Shown piece by piece: positions 1 through 6,294 of a stretch of DNA of 10,522 nucleotides; the first letter of the stretch is position 1, and the number at the start of each line of letters is the position of its first letter. Source of the DNA: Nitrososphaerota archaeon (lineage in GTDB: Archaea > Thermoproteota > Nitrososphaeria > Nitrososphaerales > UBA57); the NCBI GenBank assembly GCA_002693165.1, contig NZOP01000018.1, forward strand, positions 13,589 through 24,110, in the 5' to 3' direction. A program made the translations under genes and the position numbers. A model generated the notes under the pieces. The model did not search any database, was not told the origin of the DNA, and worked only from the letters and a program-made list of their open reading frames with translations.

Positions 1-557
1 CTCCAAAATTAATTATTAATAAAAATTTGGCTGATAATTTATTATTAATATATTTTAAACATGATGCTAAGCCAGTTGATATATTATGGGGGCAATTACG
101 TCGTTCTATTAATCATCTTTCAAAATTTATCATAAATAATGATTTTTCAATTTTTCGTTCTACAATTTCTAGTAATGATAAAAATCAAAGTGGGTTCATA
201 TTTTTAATTAATCAAATGAATATTTCTAAAATAAAAATTCATTCAGGACCTATGATAAATATGATTGATGAATCTATGAATTTCGTTAAAAAAAATCAAA
301 GAAAAAATTTATTATTTTGGCTTAATGAATCGGGACATATTAATTCTATTCAAAATCGTAATTATTTTGATTTAAAAAACTTACTTTCTTCTACGGATTC
401 TCAAAGTTCTTTAGGTCTTGCACCTGGACTGAAAAAGGATTTTTATAATAATTTTAGACTTTATTCAGGTAAATCTGTCATTTCTTTTTCTTCTAAAAAA
501 CCATGGCTATATGATTCTGTTTGTGATTTAATTGGTTTCGAATCCCATCTTTATTGA
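1..557 (+). CDS. cca: CCA-adding enzyme (archaeal tRNA nucleotidyltransferase), C-terminal part
   Basis: This is the 3' part of a gene that enters through the left edge. The reading frame is open from base 3, so the TTG at 27 is probably internal and not a start. About 184 residues are visible. They resemble the C-terminal body and tail domains of archaeal class I CCA-adding enzymes, which build the CCA end on tRNA from CTP and ATP. The supporting stretch is VDILWGQLRRSINHL near the start of the fragment, followed by FWLNESGHINSIQNRNYFDL, which matches the tail-domain pattern of an acidic turn, an aromatic and a charged helix. The nucleotidyltransferase active site lies upstream and is not seen. 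The enzyme fits its surroundings: none of the three tRNA genes here encodes CCA, so all depend on it. The last 26 bases overlap the start of the kinase gene, which suggests translational coupling. The identification rests on pattern recognition. Confidence 0.82.
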   Translation, partial: PKLIINKNLADNLLLIYFKHDAKPVDILWGQLRRSINHLSKFIINNDFSIFRSTISSNDKNQSGFIFLINQMNISKIKIHSGPMINMIDESMNFVKKNQRKNLLFWLNESGHINSIQNRNYFDLKNLLSSTDSQSSLGLAPGLKKDFYNNFRLYSGKSVISFSSKKPWLYDSVCDLIGFESHLY

Positions 558-1293
558 TCTTTCAAAAATATCTGATTCTGACAGATTATTTGATTTACTT
601 TGTTATCCTATTTATGATCCTAAGACCTTTAATTCTAGATTGATCGAATTAGAAACATTAGGAATCAAATCTATTGAATTATCTGGTCCTACTATCCTGA
701 ATAATAACAAAATATTGGGGAAAGGAACTCGTGGACTAGTTTTAAAAGCAAATCTTGGTAATTCTTCTATTGCAGTAAAAATTCGTCGTATTGATTCTCC
801 TCGAATTAATTTAATTTCTGAAGCTAATATTCAATTATTTGCAAATAAATTTGGAATTGGTCCACAAATTATTAATTATTCTGATAATTGTATTGCAATG
901 GAATTAATTGAAGGTCAATTATTAATTGATTTTTTTTATAAAATGGATTCAGTTAATATTGTTTTAATAAAAAAAACCCTTGAATCATTATTATCTCAAT
1001 GTTATTTATTGGATCTTCATGGTATTGATCATGGAGAATTGAGCGATCTTAAGAAACATGTTATAATAAATAATAGAGTTAATATAATTGATTTTGATTC
1101 TGCCAGTCTAACAAGAAAACCTTCTAATGTTACATCTTGTGTCCAATATTTGTTTATTGGTGGACCTCCATCTGGTCTATTACAAAATATTTTCTCCATA
1201 GACAGAGAGAAATTAATAATTACTTTAAAAAATTACAAAAGAACTCCTAACTATCTTAATTTTATTCGGATTATCAATTTATTGAAACTATAA
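532..1293 (+). CDS. Predicted archaeal Ser/Thr protein kinase (COG2112-like)
   Basis: A 253-residue minimal protein kinase fold of the kind grouped as predicted archaeal Ser/Thr kinases, distantly related to RIO and Bud32 kinases. A glycine-rich loop is visible at about residues 63-69 (LGKGTRG), then the ATP-anchoring lysine in AVKIRR (about 83). A catalytic-loop equivalent follows in GIDHGELSDLKKHV (about 164-177), then the metal-binding DFD in NIIDFDSAS (about 185-193). The usual HGD or HRD aspartate position reads HGE here, which may be a family trait; I could not check. The start is TTG at 532, because an in-frame TAA ends at 531 and no ATG occurs before the glycine loop. That start lies inside the 3' end of cca with a 26-base overlap, so the two genes are probably co-transcribed and coupled. 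No substrate can be named; the neighbours suggest RNA metabolism only weakly. Confidence 0.7.
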   Translation: MVSNPIFIDLSKISDSDRLFDLLCYPIYDPKTFNSRLIELETLGIKSIELSGPTILNNNKILGKGTRGLVLKANLGNSSIAVKIRRIDSPRINLISEANIQLFANKFGIGPQIINYSDNCIAMELIEGQLLIDFFYKMDSVNIVLIKKTLESLLSQCYLLDLHGIDHGELSDLKKHVIINNRVNIIDFDSASLTRKPSNVTSCVQYLFIGGPPSGLLQNIFSIDREKLIITLKNYKRTPNYLNFIRIINLLKL

Positions 1294-1339
1294 TAAATAC
1301 TTCTTAATTCTTATGAAATTATGTGGGGCCGTAGTCTAG

Positions 1340-1368
1340 TTATCTAGGAATTCTTTCTAGTTAGGAAA
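1340..1368 (+). other. tRNA-Pro intron 1, D loop near 15/16 (boundary approximate)
   Basis: Extra sequence between A14-G15 (1338-1339) and the TTGGTCCA part of the D loop. Its core is a seven-pair hairpin, CTAGGAA 1344-1350 with TTTCTAG 1354-1360 (one G-T pair) and a TTC loop. Next to it, AGGA at 1363-1366 can pair with TCT of the D stem in three of four positions, a relaxed bulge-helix-bulge. The 3' cut could lie one or two bases either side of 1368 because a run of A makes it ambiguous. Confidence 0.6.
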
Positions 1369-1387
1369 ACTTGGTCCAAGATGCCAG

Positions 1388-1406
1388 AATATGTAAATAT
1401 AGCTAA
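1388..1406 (+). other. tRNA-Pro intron 2, anticodon stem at 30/31
   Basis: Nineteen bases separate CCAG (27-30) from C31. The placement is fixed by the need for a C31-G39 pair and a T33-containing loop. Inside is a small hairpin of ATAT 1389-1392 with ATAT 1397-1400. I find no good four-pair central helix. Instead, exon CCAG (1384-1387) can pair with exon CTGG (1408-1411) around the intron, leaving an asymmetric internal loop that holds both cut sites. Direct structural support is therefore weaker than for intron 3. Confidence 0.55.
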
Positions 1407-1413
1407 CCTGGGG

Positions 1414-1425
1414 ACCTTGTCAGAA
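1414..1425 (+). other. tRNA-Pro intron 3, canonical 37/38, 12 nt
   Basis: The intron is ACCTTGTCAGAA. Exon bases 32-35 (CTGG, 1408-1411) pair with TCAG at 1420-1423. Three-base bulges flank this helix: G36, G37 and A1414 on one side, A1424, A1425 and T38 on the other. This is the canonical bulge-helix-bulge layout, with the outer helix being the anticodon stem. At 12 nt it is near the lower size limit for archaeal introns. Confidence 0.8.
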
Positions 1426-1442
1426 TGCTGGTGATCGCGTGT

Positions 1443-2219
1443 TCAAATCACGCCGGCCCCATATTGTTTTAAAAGTTCTTCCCATGCATAATCGATAGTT
1501 GGTTGAAAAATTATTATTATGAAGAATATAAATAATGTTGTTATCGTTGAAATTCCGTCACGTTGACTAAATTTTAATTTATATAAGGAGGTTGGTTTTT
1601 TTATTGCTCCATACGCTCGTGATTCCATTGCTTCTGCTAATTCTCCACTTCTTATTACTTCATTAATAATTAGTGGTACTAATATTGGAATGAATTTTTT
1701 AATTCTTGATATTGGATTCCCTTTATCTAATTCTAGGCCTCTTGATTTCTGCGCATCCATGATTTGCAACGCGTCTATTAATATAACTGGTACAAATCTT
1801 ACTGCTGTTACAAATGCGAATACAATATCATTCGGTAGTTTAAACCATCTTAATACATATTCTAATTCATCTGGTGAAGTCACTAAAAAAAATAATGAAG
1901 TTGAACAGATAATTGATATGAATCTTAATGCAATTTGGATTGAATAAAATATACTGTATCCTGCTAAATAATTTATTCCTAAGATTAGTAATGAAAACAT
2001 CATTGCAAAAATCATTGTTTTTAATAGTTTGGTTGTAATTTTACCTAAAGTCGAAAATATTGTAATTGCAGTAAATATTATTAATAAATCATAAATATTT
2101 GATACTAAGATTGCAAGAGTGAATAGTTGTATTGATATTAATAATTTAACTCGAGGATCCAGTCTATGTATTGGTGAATCAATTTTTCTAAATATGAACC
2201 CGTTTGATATCCAATACAT
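1443..2219 (-). CDS. ecfT: ECF transporter transmembrane subunit EcfT
   Basis: A 258-residue integral membrane protein, the scaffold subunit that links the two ATPases to a substrate-binding S protein in energy-coupling-factor vitamin or metal importers. The conserved N-terminal HRLDPRVKL is at 18-26. Hydrophobic helices lie around 27-58, 68-85, 92-113, 132-155, 175-188 and 225-240. The two coupling-helix motifs that contact the ATPase grooves are at 156-161 (AQKSRG) and 197-204 (AMESRAYG). The start is ATG, 4 bases after the ecfA2 stop, with a Shine-Dalgarno-like GAGG about 8 bases upstream inside the end of ecfA2. The last six residues, YGAGVI, and the TGA come from sequence that is also the 3' end of tRNA-Pro on the other strand. 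No S component is in the window, so the substrate is unknown; it may use S proteins encoded elsewhere. Confidence 0.88.
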   Translation of the reverse strand: MYWISNGFIFRKIDSPIHRLDPRVKLLISIQLFTLAILVSNIYDLLIIFTAITIFSTLGKITTKLLKTMIFAMMFSLLILGINYLAGYSIFYSIQIALRFISIICSTSLFFLVTSPDELEYVLRWFKLPNDIVFAFVTAVRFVPVILIDALQIMDAQKSRGLELDKGNPISRIKKFIPILVPLIINEVIRSGELAEAMESRAYGAIKKPTSLYKLKFSQRDGISTITTLFIFFIIIIFQPTIDYAWEELLKQYGAGVI

Positions 2220-2223
2220 TTTT

Positions 2224-3027
2224 TTATCCTCTTTTCATAATGATTTTAGATATTTGATCAATTTTTATTGGTATATCTGCATTGATATCTAATTCATTCC
2301 ATATTTTTACTATCTGGGGCTTGATTAAATTTGCATTTTCAATTATATTACTATTTGAGAAAATATTTGCTGCAGAGTCGATTTTTATAATCTCTCCATC
2401 TGACATTACTATCGTATTTGGCCGTAAATTCCATAGAAATTCAATATCATGCGAAATAATTATAATTGTTTTATTTTGTTGATTTAATTCATTAATGAAA
2501 GATAATATTTTGTTCTTTTGTAATTCATCTTGACCTACTGTTGGTTCATCTAGTATTATGACTTCTGGATCCCATGCCAATACTGATGCAAGACAAAGTC
2601 TCTTTTTCTCTCCCCCACTCAACTTTAATGGTGATGTATCTGAATATTTTTCTAAATCAAAAAATTTCATTGCCCATTCAAATCTTTTTCTTACAAAATT
2701 CTCTTCAAATTTAAAATTATTTAACCCAAATAATATTTCATTTTTGACTGTATCTGCAAATAATTGATTATTGGAGTTTTGAAATACCATTCCAATTTTT
2801 TTTGATAATTCTGCAACGGAACATTTTTTAGTATTTTTTCCATCAACTATGACTTCTCCAGATGTTGCTTTTAATAGACCATTTATATGTCTAGCTAATG
2901 TTGTTTTTCCTGCTCCATTACTTCCTACTATGGCATTTATTGTGTTTTTTTTAATTATTAGATTAATTCTATCTAATGCTTTTGCACCATTAGGATGAAT
3001 ATAATCTACTTCTTTGAATTCAATCAT
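2224..3027 (-). CDS. ecfA2: ECF transporter ATP-binding subunit (second ATPase)
   Basis: A 267-residue ABC ATPase that pairs with the ecfA1 product to power ECF import from the cytoplasmic face. Walker A GSNGAGKTT is at 35-43, Q-loop VFQNSNNQ at about 81-88, the ABC signature LSGGEKKR at 136-143, Walker B VIILDEP at 156-162, and the switch histidine in SHD at 193. All catalytic elements are intact. The ATG start overlaps the end of ecfA1 by 8 bases and is preceded by AAAGGA about 8 bases upstream, so this internal start looks ribosome-binding-site driven, unlike the probable leaderless first gene. The symbol A2 is assigned from gene order only. The close match to its neighbour suggests an old duplication, as is usual for EcfA pairs. 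Confidence 0.87.
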   Translation of the reverse strand: MIEFKEVDYIHPNGAKALDRINLIIKKNTINAIVGSNGAGKTTLARHINGLLKATSGEVIVDGKNTKKCSVAELSKKIGMVFQNSNNQLFADTVKNEILFGLNNFKFEENFVRKRFEWAMKFFDLEKYSDTSPLKLSGGEKKRLCLASVLAWDPEVIILDEPTVGQDELQKNKILSFINELNQQNKTIIIISHDIEFLWNLRPNTIVMSDGEIIKIDSAANIFSNSNIIENANLIKPQIVKIWNELDINADIPIKIDQISKIIMKRG

Positions 3028-3874
3028 ATTGATTTCCTTTAAATTTGTTAATTATTTCATCTGCATCTGTAACTGGTTCAGAAAAAAGTATATTATTTTT
3101 AGATAATTCTCTATATAATTTTGTAGCAAATGGTACGTTTAATTCTGAAATTAGTTGATTTTTATAATTAAAAATATTTTTTGGTGTGTCATTTGCAATT
3201 ATTTTTCCATTTGATAATATTATTAGTTTATTTGTATATTTCAGCACTAAATCTAATCTATGTTCTACTATTATTACTGACATGCCGTTTTTTTTACGTA
3301 ATTTATTAATTAATTTAATAAATTCACTCGCAGTTTTTGGATCTAGTAATGACGTTGGTTCATCCAGAATTAATATTTTTGGTTCCATAGCCAATATTCC
3401 TGCTAATGCTGTTTTTTGTTTTTGACCATCTGATAACTCATGTGGACCTTTGTCAGATAATTCTGTAATTTTTAATAATTCCATTATTTTATTTATTTTT
3501 TCTCTTATTTCTTTTTGTTCAACTCCTAGGTTTTCTAATCCGAATGCTATATCTCGTTCTACTGTAAACATAAAAATTTGATTTTCAGGATTTTGAAAAA
3601 CAAATCCGACTTTTTTTGCTATTTCTTTCATTTCTACATCTTTTACATTTATACCGTCTACTAATATTCTTCCATTATATTCGCCATTATACATATGAGG
3701 AATTAGTCCATTGATTGTTCTTAATAGAGTAGATTTTCCACATCCTGTTGGACCTGCTAATGTCGTTATTTCGTCTGCGTTAATATCTAAATTTATATTT
3801 TTTAATATTAAATTCTTTGAATTGTTATATTTGAATGAAAAATTTTCAAATTTTATTATTTTATTTGATTCCAC
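3020..3874 (-). CDS. ecfA1: ECF transporter ATP-binding subunit (first ATPase)
   Basis: A 284-residue ABC ATPase, the first gene of the ECF module. Walker A GPTGCGKST is at 41-49, Q-loop FVFQNPENQ at 91-99, signature LSDGQKQK at 147-154, Walker B ILILDEP at 167-173 with the following SLLD D-loop, and the switch histidine in EHR at 205. The signature has LSDGQ in place of LSGGQ, a variant that keeps the critical serine and glycine. The start is GTG at 3874; no ATG fits better upstream. A TATA-like element about 25-30 bases upstream suggests that this three-gene unit has its own promoter although it lies directly behind the exosome superoperon. ecfA1, ecfA2 and ecfT overlap or nearly abut and should be co-transcribed. 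Confidence 0.87.
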   Translation of the reverse strand: MESNKIIKFENFSFKYNNSKNLILKNINLDINADEITTLAGPTGCGKSTLLRTINGLIPHMYNGEYNGRILVDGINVKDVEMKEIAKKVGFVFQNPENQIFMFTVERDIAFGLENLGVEQKEIREKINKIMELLKITELSDKGPHELSDGQKQKTALAGILAMEPKILILDEPTSLLDPKTASEFIKLINKLRKKNGMSVIIVEHRLDLVLKYTNKLIILSNGKIIANDTPKNIFNYKNQLISELNVPFATKLYRELSKNNILFSEPVTDADEIINKFKGNQYD

Positions 3875-3895
3875 TTTTAATAGTGTCTTTTTAGA

Positions 3896-3904
3896 ATATA
3901 ATAA
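3896..3904 (-). promoter_or_regulatory. TATA-like element before ecfA1
   Basis: On the minus strand this reads as a TTATTATA-type A/T box centred about 26 bases before the GTG start of ecfA1, a spacing that suits a leaderless archaeal transcript. It lies in the 32-base gap after pfdB. In such AT-rich DNA chance matches are common. Confidence 0.35.
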
Positions 3905-3906
3905 TC

Positions 3907-4290
3907 TTATTCTCTTTTAATTACTGGTCCTTGATTGCCGCTTTGATTTTTTATTGATTGATCTAATTTTGTCTGTAATTCCTTTATATTTTCTTTAATT
4001 CTATTTTCTTGTTTATTTAATACTGTTAATTTGGTTTTTGCAAGTTCTTTTGATTCATTTAATTCTTTTTCTACATCTTCTTTATTACTGGATATCATTA
4101 CAGTTCCTGCTGATTTGTAAACTTTTGATTTTTCATTACCTTTATTTAATTCTGATAAGGCTTTGTCTATTTCTACAATTTCTACTTCTATTTGTTGTTT
4201 TTGTACAAGAAATGATTGTAAAGTTTGCTGTAATTGTTCATATCTTGCTAATTGTTCTTTTATTCCAGGTGGTACTTCATCTATGCTCAT
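3907..4290 (-). CDS. pfdB: Prefoldin subunit beta
   Basis: A 127-residue beta-class prefoldin subunit. Prefoldin is a cytosolic alpha2-beta4 jellyfish-shaped chaperone that holds unfolded proteins for the group II chaperonin. The sequence shows the expected two long amphipathic coiled-coil helices, about residues 7-48 and 72-115, with hydrophobic spacing (EQLARYEQLQQTLQSFL, then a long K/E/L-rich helix). Between them is the hairpin segment KVYKSAGTVMIS at about 57-68, where beta prefoldins have KVYKxxGxxLV. The polar tail GNQGPVIKRE is short. It is the last gene of the exosome superoperon, its usual archaeal position, and is separated from pcc1 by 44 bases that hold a TATA-like box, so it may also be transcribed independently. 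Confidence 0.93.
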   Translation of the reverse strand: MSIDEVPPGIKEQLARYEQLQQTLQSFLVQKQQIEVEIVEIDKALSELNKGNEKSKVYKSAGTVMISSNKEDVEKELNESKELAKTKLTVLNKQENRIKENIKELQTKLDQSIKNQSGNQGPVIKRE

Positions 4291-4318
4291 TATTACGTAT
4301 TCGTTTTTACTTTTAATC

Positions 4319-4326
4319 TAAATAAA
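4319..4326 (-). promoter_or_regulatory. TATA-like element before pfdB
   Basis: Minus-strand TTTATTTA centred about 32 bases before the pfdB ATG, in the pcc1-pfdB gap, which is the largest gap inside the superoperon. It could be an internal promoter. It is a sequence match only, in AT-rich DNA. Confidence 0.35.
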
Positions 4327-4334
4327 CTTTAGGA

Positions 4335-4574
4335 TTATTCAATAATCTCGTATGATACATTTGCAGCTCTTAAATGGGAAGAAATTTTTGCTCGCAGTTC
4401 TGGTATATTTTTTGAGTTGATTTCTAGAATTAGTTTATTGACTTTTGTATATATCTTATCAGTATTTTCAATGTCTTGTTCTATGGATTTTTTTACTATT
4501 TGTGATTTTTTATTATTGCTTGTTATGATGATTCTTGAATAAATTTTAGATTGTCGTAGTATCATATGCAGCAT
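4335..4574 (-). CDS. pcc1: KEOPS complex subunit Pcc1
   Basis: A 79-residue protein of Pcc1 size and layout. Pcc1 is the small dimerising subunit of KEOPS, which installs threonylcarbamoyl-adenosine (t6A) at position 37 of ANN-decoding tRNAs. The visible fold is a beta strand (KIYSRIIITS), a helix (KKSQIVKKSIEQDIEN), two strands (KIYTKVNKLILEIN) and a C-terminal helix, IPELRAKISSHLRAANVSYEII, that carries the family's Arg/Ala-rich dimer-helix pattern. It sits between rpl37ae and pfdB, the standard place in archaeal exosome superoperons, which strengthens the call for a short divergent protein. The ATG at 4574 overlaps rpl37ae by 29 bases; a second ATG three codons later (4565) is equally possible and would still overlap by 20 bases. 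Confidence 0.75.
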   Translation of the reverse strand: MLHMILRQSKIYSRIIITSNNKKSQIVKKSIEQDIENTDKIYTKVNKLILEINSKNIPELRAKISSHLRAANVSYEIIE

Positions 4575-4761
4575 CTGCTAATTTTAGTTTACATTTATCA
4601 CATTGCCAAATTCCAACATATTTTCTTTTGAATTTAATAGATCCACAATCTGGACATTTTCTTTTACTTTTTAATACTCTTATAACTTTTGTATATTTTT
4701 TTCTTACTGACGATCCAAATTTTGCTCCGAATTCTGTTGTAGTTTTACTTTTACGACCCAT
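4546..4761 (-). CDS. rpl37ae: 50S ribosomal protein L37Ae (eL43)
   Basis: A 71-residue basic zinc-ribbon protein of the large ribosomal subunit. The N-terminus is rich in basic and small residues and includes GAKFGSSVRKKYTKV, typical of the family. The zinc-binding cysteines are CPDC (36, 39) and CDKC (54, 57), with the aromatic core KFKRKYVGIWQC between them. A conserved C-terminal ADAAYDTTT follows. The ATG start lies inside the end of rrp42 (11-base overlap) and the end overlaps pcc1. It is shorter than many archaeal homologues of about 80-90 residues, but the motif set is complete. Confidence 0.93.
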   Translation of the reverse strand: MGRKSKTTTEFGAKFGSSVRKKYTKVIRVLKSKRKCPDCGSIKFKRKYVGIWQCDKCKLKLADAAYDTTTI

Positions 4762-5575
4762 TTTTTACTGCCTCTTTTATAACTTTTCTTATATTTTCTC
4801 CTATTTGTTTTGACGTACTTGTTATATGACTTAATTCATCAAATGTAAATCCTCCAGGTTTTCCTTTTTGTCCTGATACATACTTTCCATTTTCGTCTGT
4901 TACTATTGTTAATCTTGCAGAAGATAATTCTTGTTCATCTGCTGTGGGATCTATCATTATTTTATCATTAATTTTTACATATGTCGTTGATACTGGTAGA
5001 GATTTGATTGGTAGGGGTTTAGTTTCATCAAGCATTATGATCTCATCCTTTTCAATTTTAAATTTTGGCATTGTACATAATGATAGTGCTGTTGCAATTG
5101 CATATGATACTGCATCAAATAAGTTTCCATCTTCATTAATTACTGCTATATCTATAAATACTGAAAATACTTTTTCTCCTTCCTTGATTACTAGCTGTGA
5201 TGTATCTATCATTCCTGATTCTCTTATACCTCTATCTGATACCCTTGATAATTCTATTGTATCTTCATTAGGAGGTCCTGGTTCTAAATATACTGAAGCA
5301 ATTGGTAACATCTCTGCATTACATATTATTATACCTTGATCTGGTGTATCTGGAAATGGTTTTCCAGTTTCAACTTTTATTCCTGCAAGTACTTCACTAT
5401 CTCCTAGTATTACTCTTGCAGATCCATTAGTTTTTTGTAATACATTTGTTTCTATTTTTAGTTGCCTATAATCTAAAAATTTCCTTCCGTCTGTTCTGAT
5501 TTCTTTTTCAAGACTCTGTATTATCTCATCTTTTTTAATTGAATCAATAATTCTTGCTTTTTTTACTGCTGGCAT
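4751..5575 (-). CDS. rrp42: Exosome complex subunit Rrp42
   Basis: A 274-residue RNase PH-fold protein, the non-catalytic partner that forms the hexameric ring of the archaeal exosome with Rrp41. The ring degrades RNA 3' to 5' with phosphate. Family signals are the basic DGRKFLDYRQLKIETNVL near residue 30, AGIKVETGKPFPDTPDQG around 67-84, RGIRESGMIDTSQLVI around 115-130 and a C-terminal DELSHI helix. Length matches archaeal Rrp42 (about 270). Rrp42 lacks the phosphorolytic GEAD-type motif found in the Rrp41 subunit, as expected. The ATG directly abuts the rrp41 stop (TAA-ATG with no gap) and the 3' end overlaps rpl37ae, so co-translation with its ring partner is likely. Confidence 0.95.
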   Translation of the reverse strand: MPAVKKARIIDSIKKDEIIQSLEKEIRTDGRKFLDYRQLKIETNVLQKTNGSARVILGDSEVLAGIKVETGKPFPDTPDQGIIICNAEMLPIASVYLEPGPPNEDTIELSRVSDRGIRESGMIDTSQLVIKEGEKVFSVFIDIAVINEDGNLFDAVSYAIATALSLCTMPKFKIEKDEIIMLDETKPLPIKSLPVSTTYVKINDKIMIDPTADEQELSSARLTIVTDENGKYVSGQKGKPGGFTFDELSHITSTSKQIGENIRKVIKEAVKNGS

Positions 5576-6286
5576 TTAGATCTCTCCATTTTCTGTAAAG
5601 TATTTTTTTGTTAAAGCATTGCGTTGTAATTCATATAATTTATTACATCCTATATTAGCTAATTCAAAAGCTTTGTTTAATTCATCTTCGGATAGATTTC
5701 CATCTAATTGAAATAATGTTACTAATCCTAGGTTTGGTAATAATGCAATTGGCATGTCTGCTTCTCCTGTTTTATCTTCTATATCGTCTACATCTAAAAC
5801 AACTTGTCCGTTTACTTTTCCTGCTGCACATGCCGTTACTAAATCTCTCATATTTATTCCAGCATCTGCGAGTGCTGTAGATGCTGCATTAATCGCCGCA
5901 CACCTTGAACCGCCATCTGATTGTAGAATTTCTATATATACTTCAATTGCAGTTCTTGGATAATCTTCCATAATTACTGCAGGTTGCAAAGCTTCTCTAA
6001 TTACTTTTGATATTTCTATTTCTCTTCTTGATAAATTAGGACTCTTTCTAGTATCTGTTGAAAATGGCATCATATGATATCTGCATTTTATTATTGCCCT
6101 GTCTGATACCATCATGTGTTTTGGATGTACTTCTTTTGGACCATATACTGCTGCCATTATTTTGTTCTTGCCAAATTCAATTAATGCAGATCCATCTGCA
6201 TTCTTTATTACGCCTGCTTTTATTGATACTTCTCTTAATTCATCTGTTGCTCTTCCACTGATTCTTTTATTATTTTTTCCTAACAA
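5576..6286 (-). CDS. rrp41: Exosome complex catalytic subunit Rrp41
   Basis: A 236-residue RNase PH-fold subunit that carries the phosphorolytic active site of the exosome ring. RNA-binding and phosphate-binding arginines are represented in [21 protein letters not shown] (79-99). The [20 protein letters not shown] core is at 117-136. The acidic catalytic region runs [18 protein letters not shown] (164-181), including the conserved GEAD. The enzyme uses phosphate to release nucleoside diphosphates from RNA 3' ends and can add tails in reverse. The start is ATG, 8 bases after the rrp4 stop. All residues that I know to be conserved in the family appear present, so it should be active. Confidence 0.96.
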   Translation of the reverse strand: MLGKNNKRISGRATDELREVSIKAGVIKNADGSALIEFGKNKIMAAVYGPKEVHPKHMMVSDRAIIKCRYHMMPFSTDTRKSPNLSRREIEISKVIREALQPAVIMEDYPRTAIEVYIEILQSDGGSRCAAINAASTALADAGINMRDLVTACAAGKVNGQVVLDVDDIEDKTGEADMPIALLPNLGLVTLFQLDGNLSEDELNKAFELANIGCNKLYELQRNALTKKYFTENGEI

Positions 6287-6294
6287 TATCTATA

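Larger units (their letters stand above)
1325..1461 (+). tRNA. tRNA-Pro(GGG) interrupted by three apparent introns
   Basis: The acceptor stem is GGGGCCG (1325-1331) with CGGCCCC (1454-1460), with A73 at 1461 and no encoded CCA. The T arm is perfect: GCGTG 1437-1441, loop TTCAAAT, CACGC 1449-1453. The D stem is GTCT 1334-1337 with AGAT 1379-1382. G18G19 are at 1373-1374. The anticodon stem is CCAGC with GCTGG: CCAG at 1384-1387, C31 at 1407, and GCTGG at 1427-1431. The loop CTGGGG+T gives anticodon GGG at 1410-1412. Joining these parts requires removing about 1340-1368 (D loop), 1388-1406 (between 30 and 31) and 1414-1425 (37/38). The product is about 76 nt plus CCA. The third intron has a full bulge-helix-bulge; the other two are placed mainly by restoring the tRNA fold. 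The 3' end overlaps the opposite-strand ecfT by 18-19 bases. Confidence 0.85.

Noticed and set aside
1336..1363. Direct repeat CTAGTTA (1336-1342 and 1357-1363) as a possible insertion duplication
   Set aside because: Seven AT-rich bases are weak evidence. The second copy is partly explained by the intron hairpin, and there is no mobile-element coding or terminal inverted repeat.
1384..1431. Reading tRNA-Pro with a single anticodon-loop intron, giving anticodon ATG (His)
   Set aside because: It would leave an A31-G39 mismatch and A at wobble position 34, and the tRNA body and G1 acceptor lack the His features. The GGG reading restores a perfect stem and a full bulge-helix-bulge.
1690..1947. 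Open frames of 60-130 codons antisense to the ecf, exosome and SBDS genes (for example 1690-1947, 4944-5339, 6569-6907, 7345-7674)
   Set aside because: They lie wholly inside well-identified genes, have low-complexity Ser/Ile/Leu-rich compositions typical of AT-rich shadow frames, and match no family.
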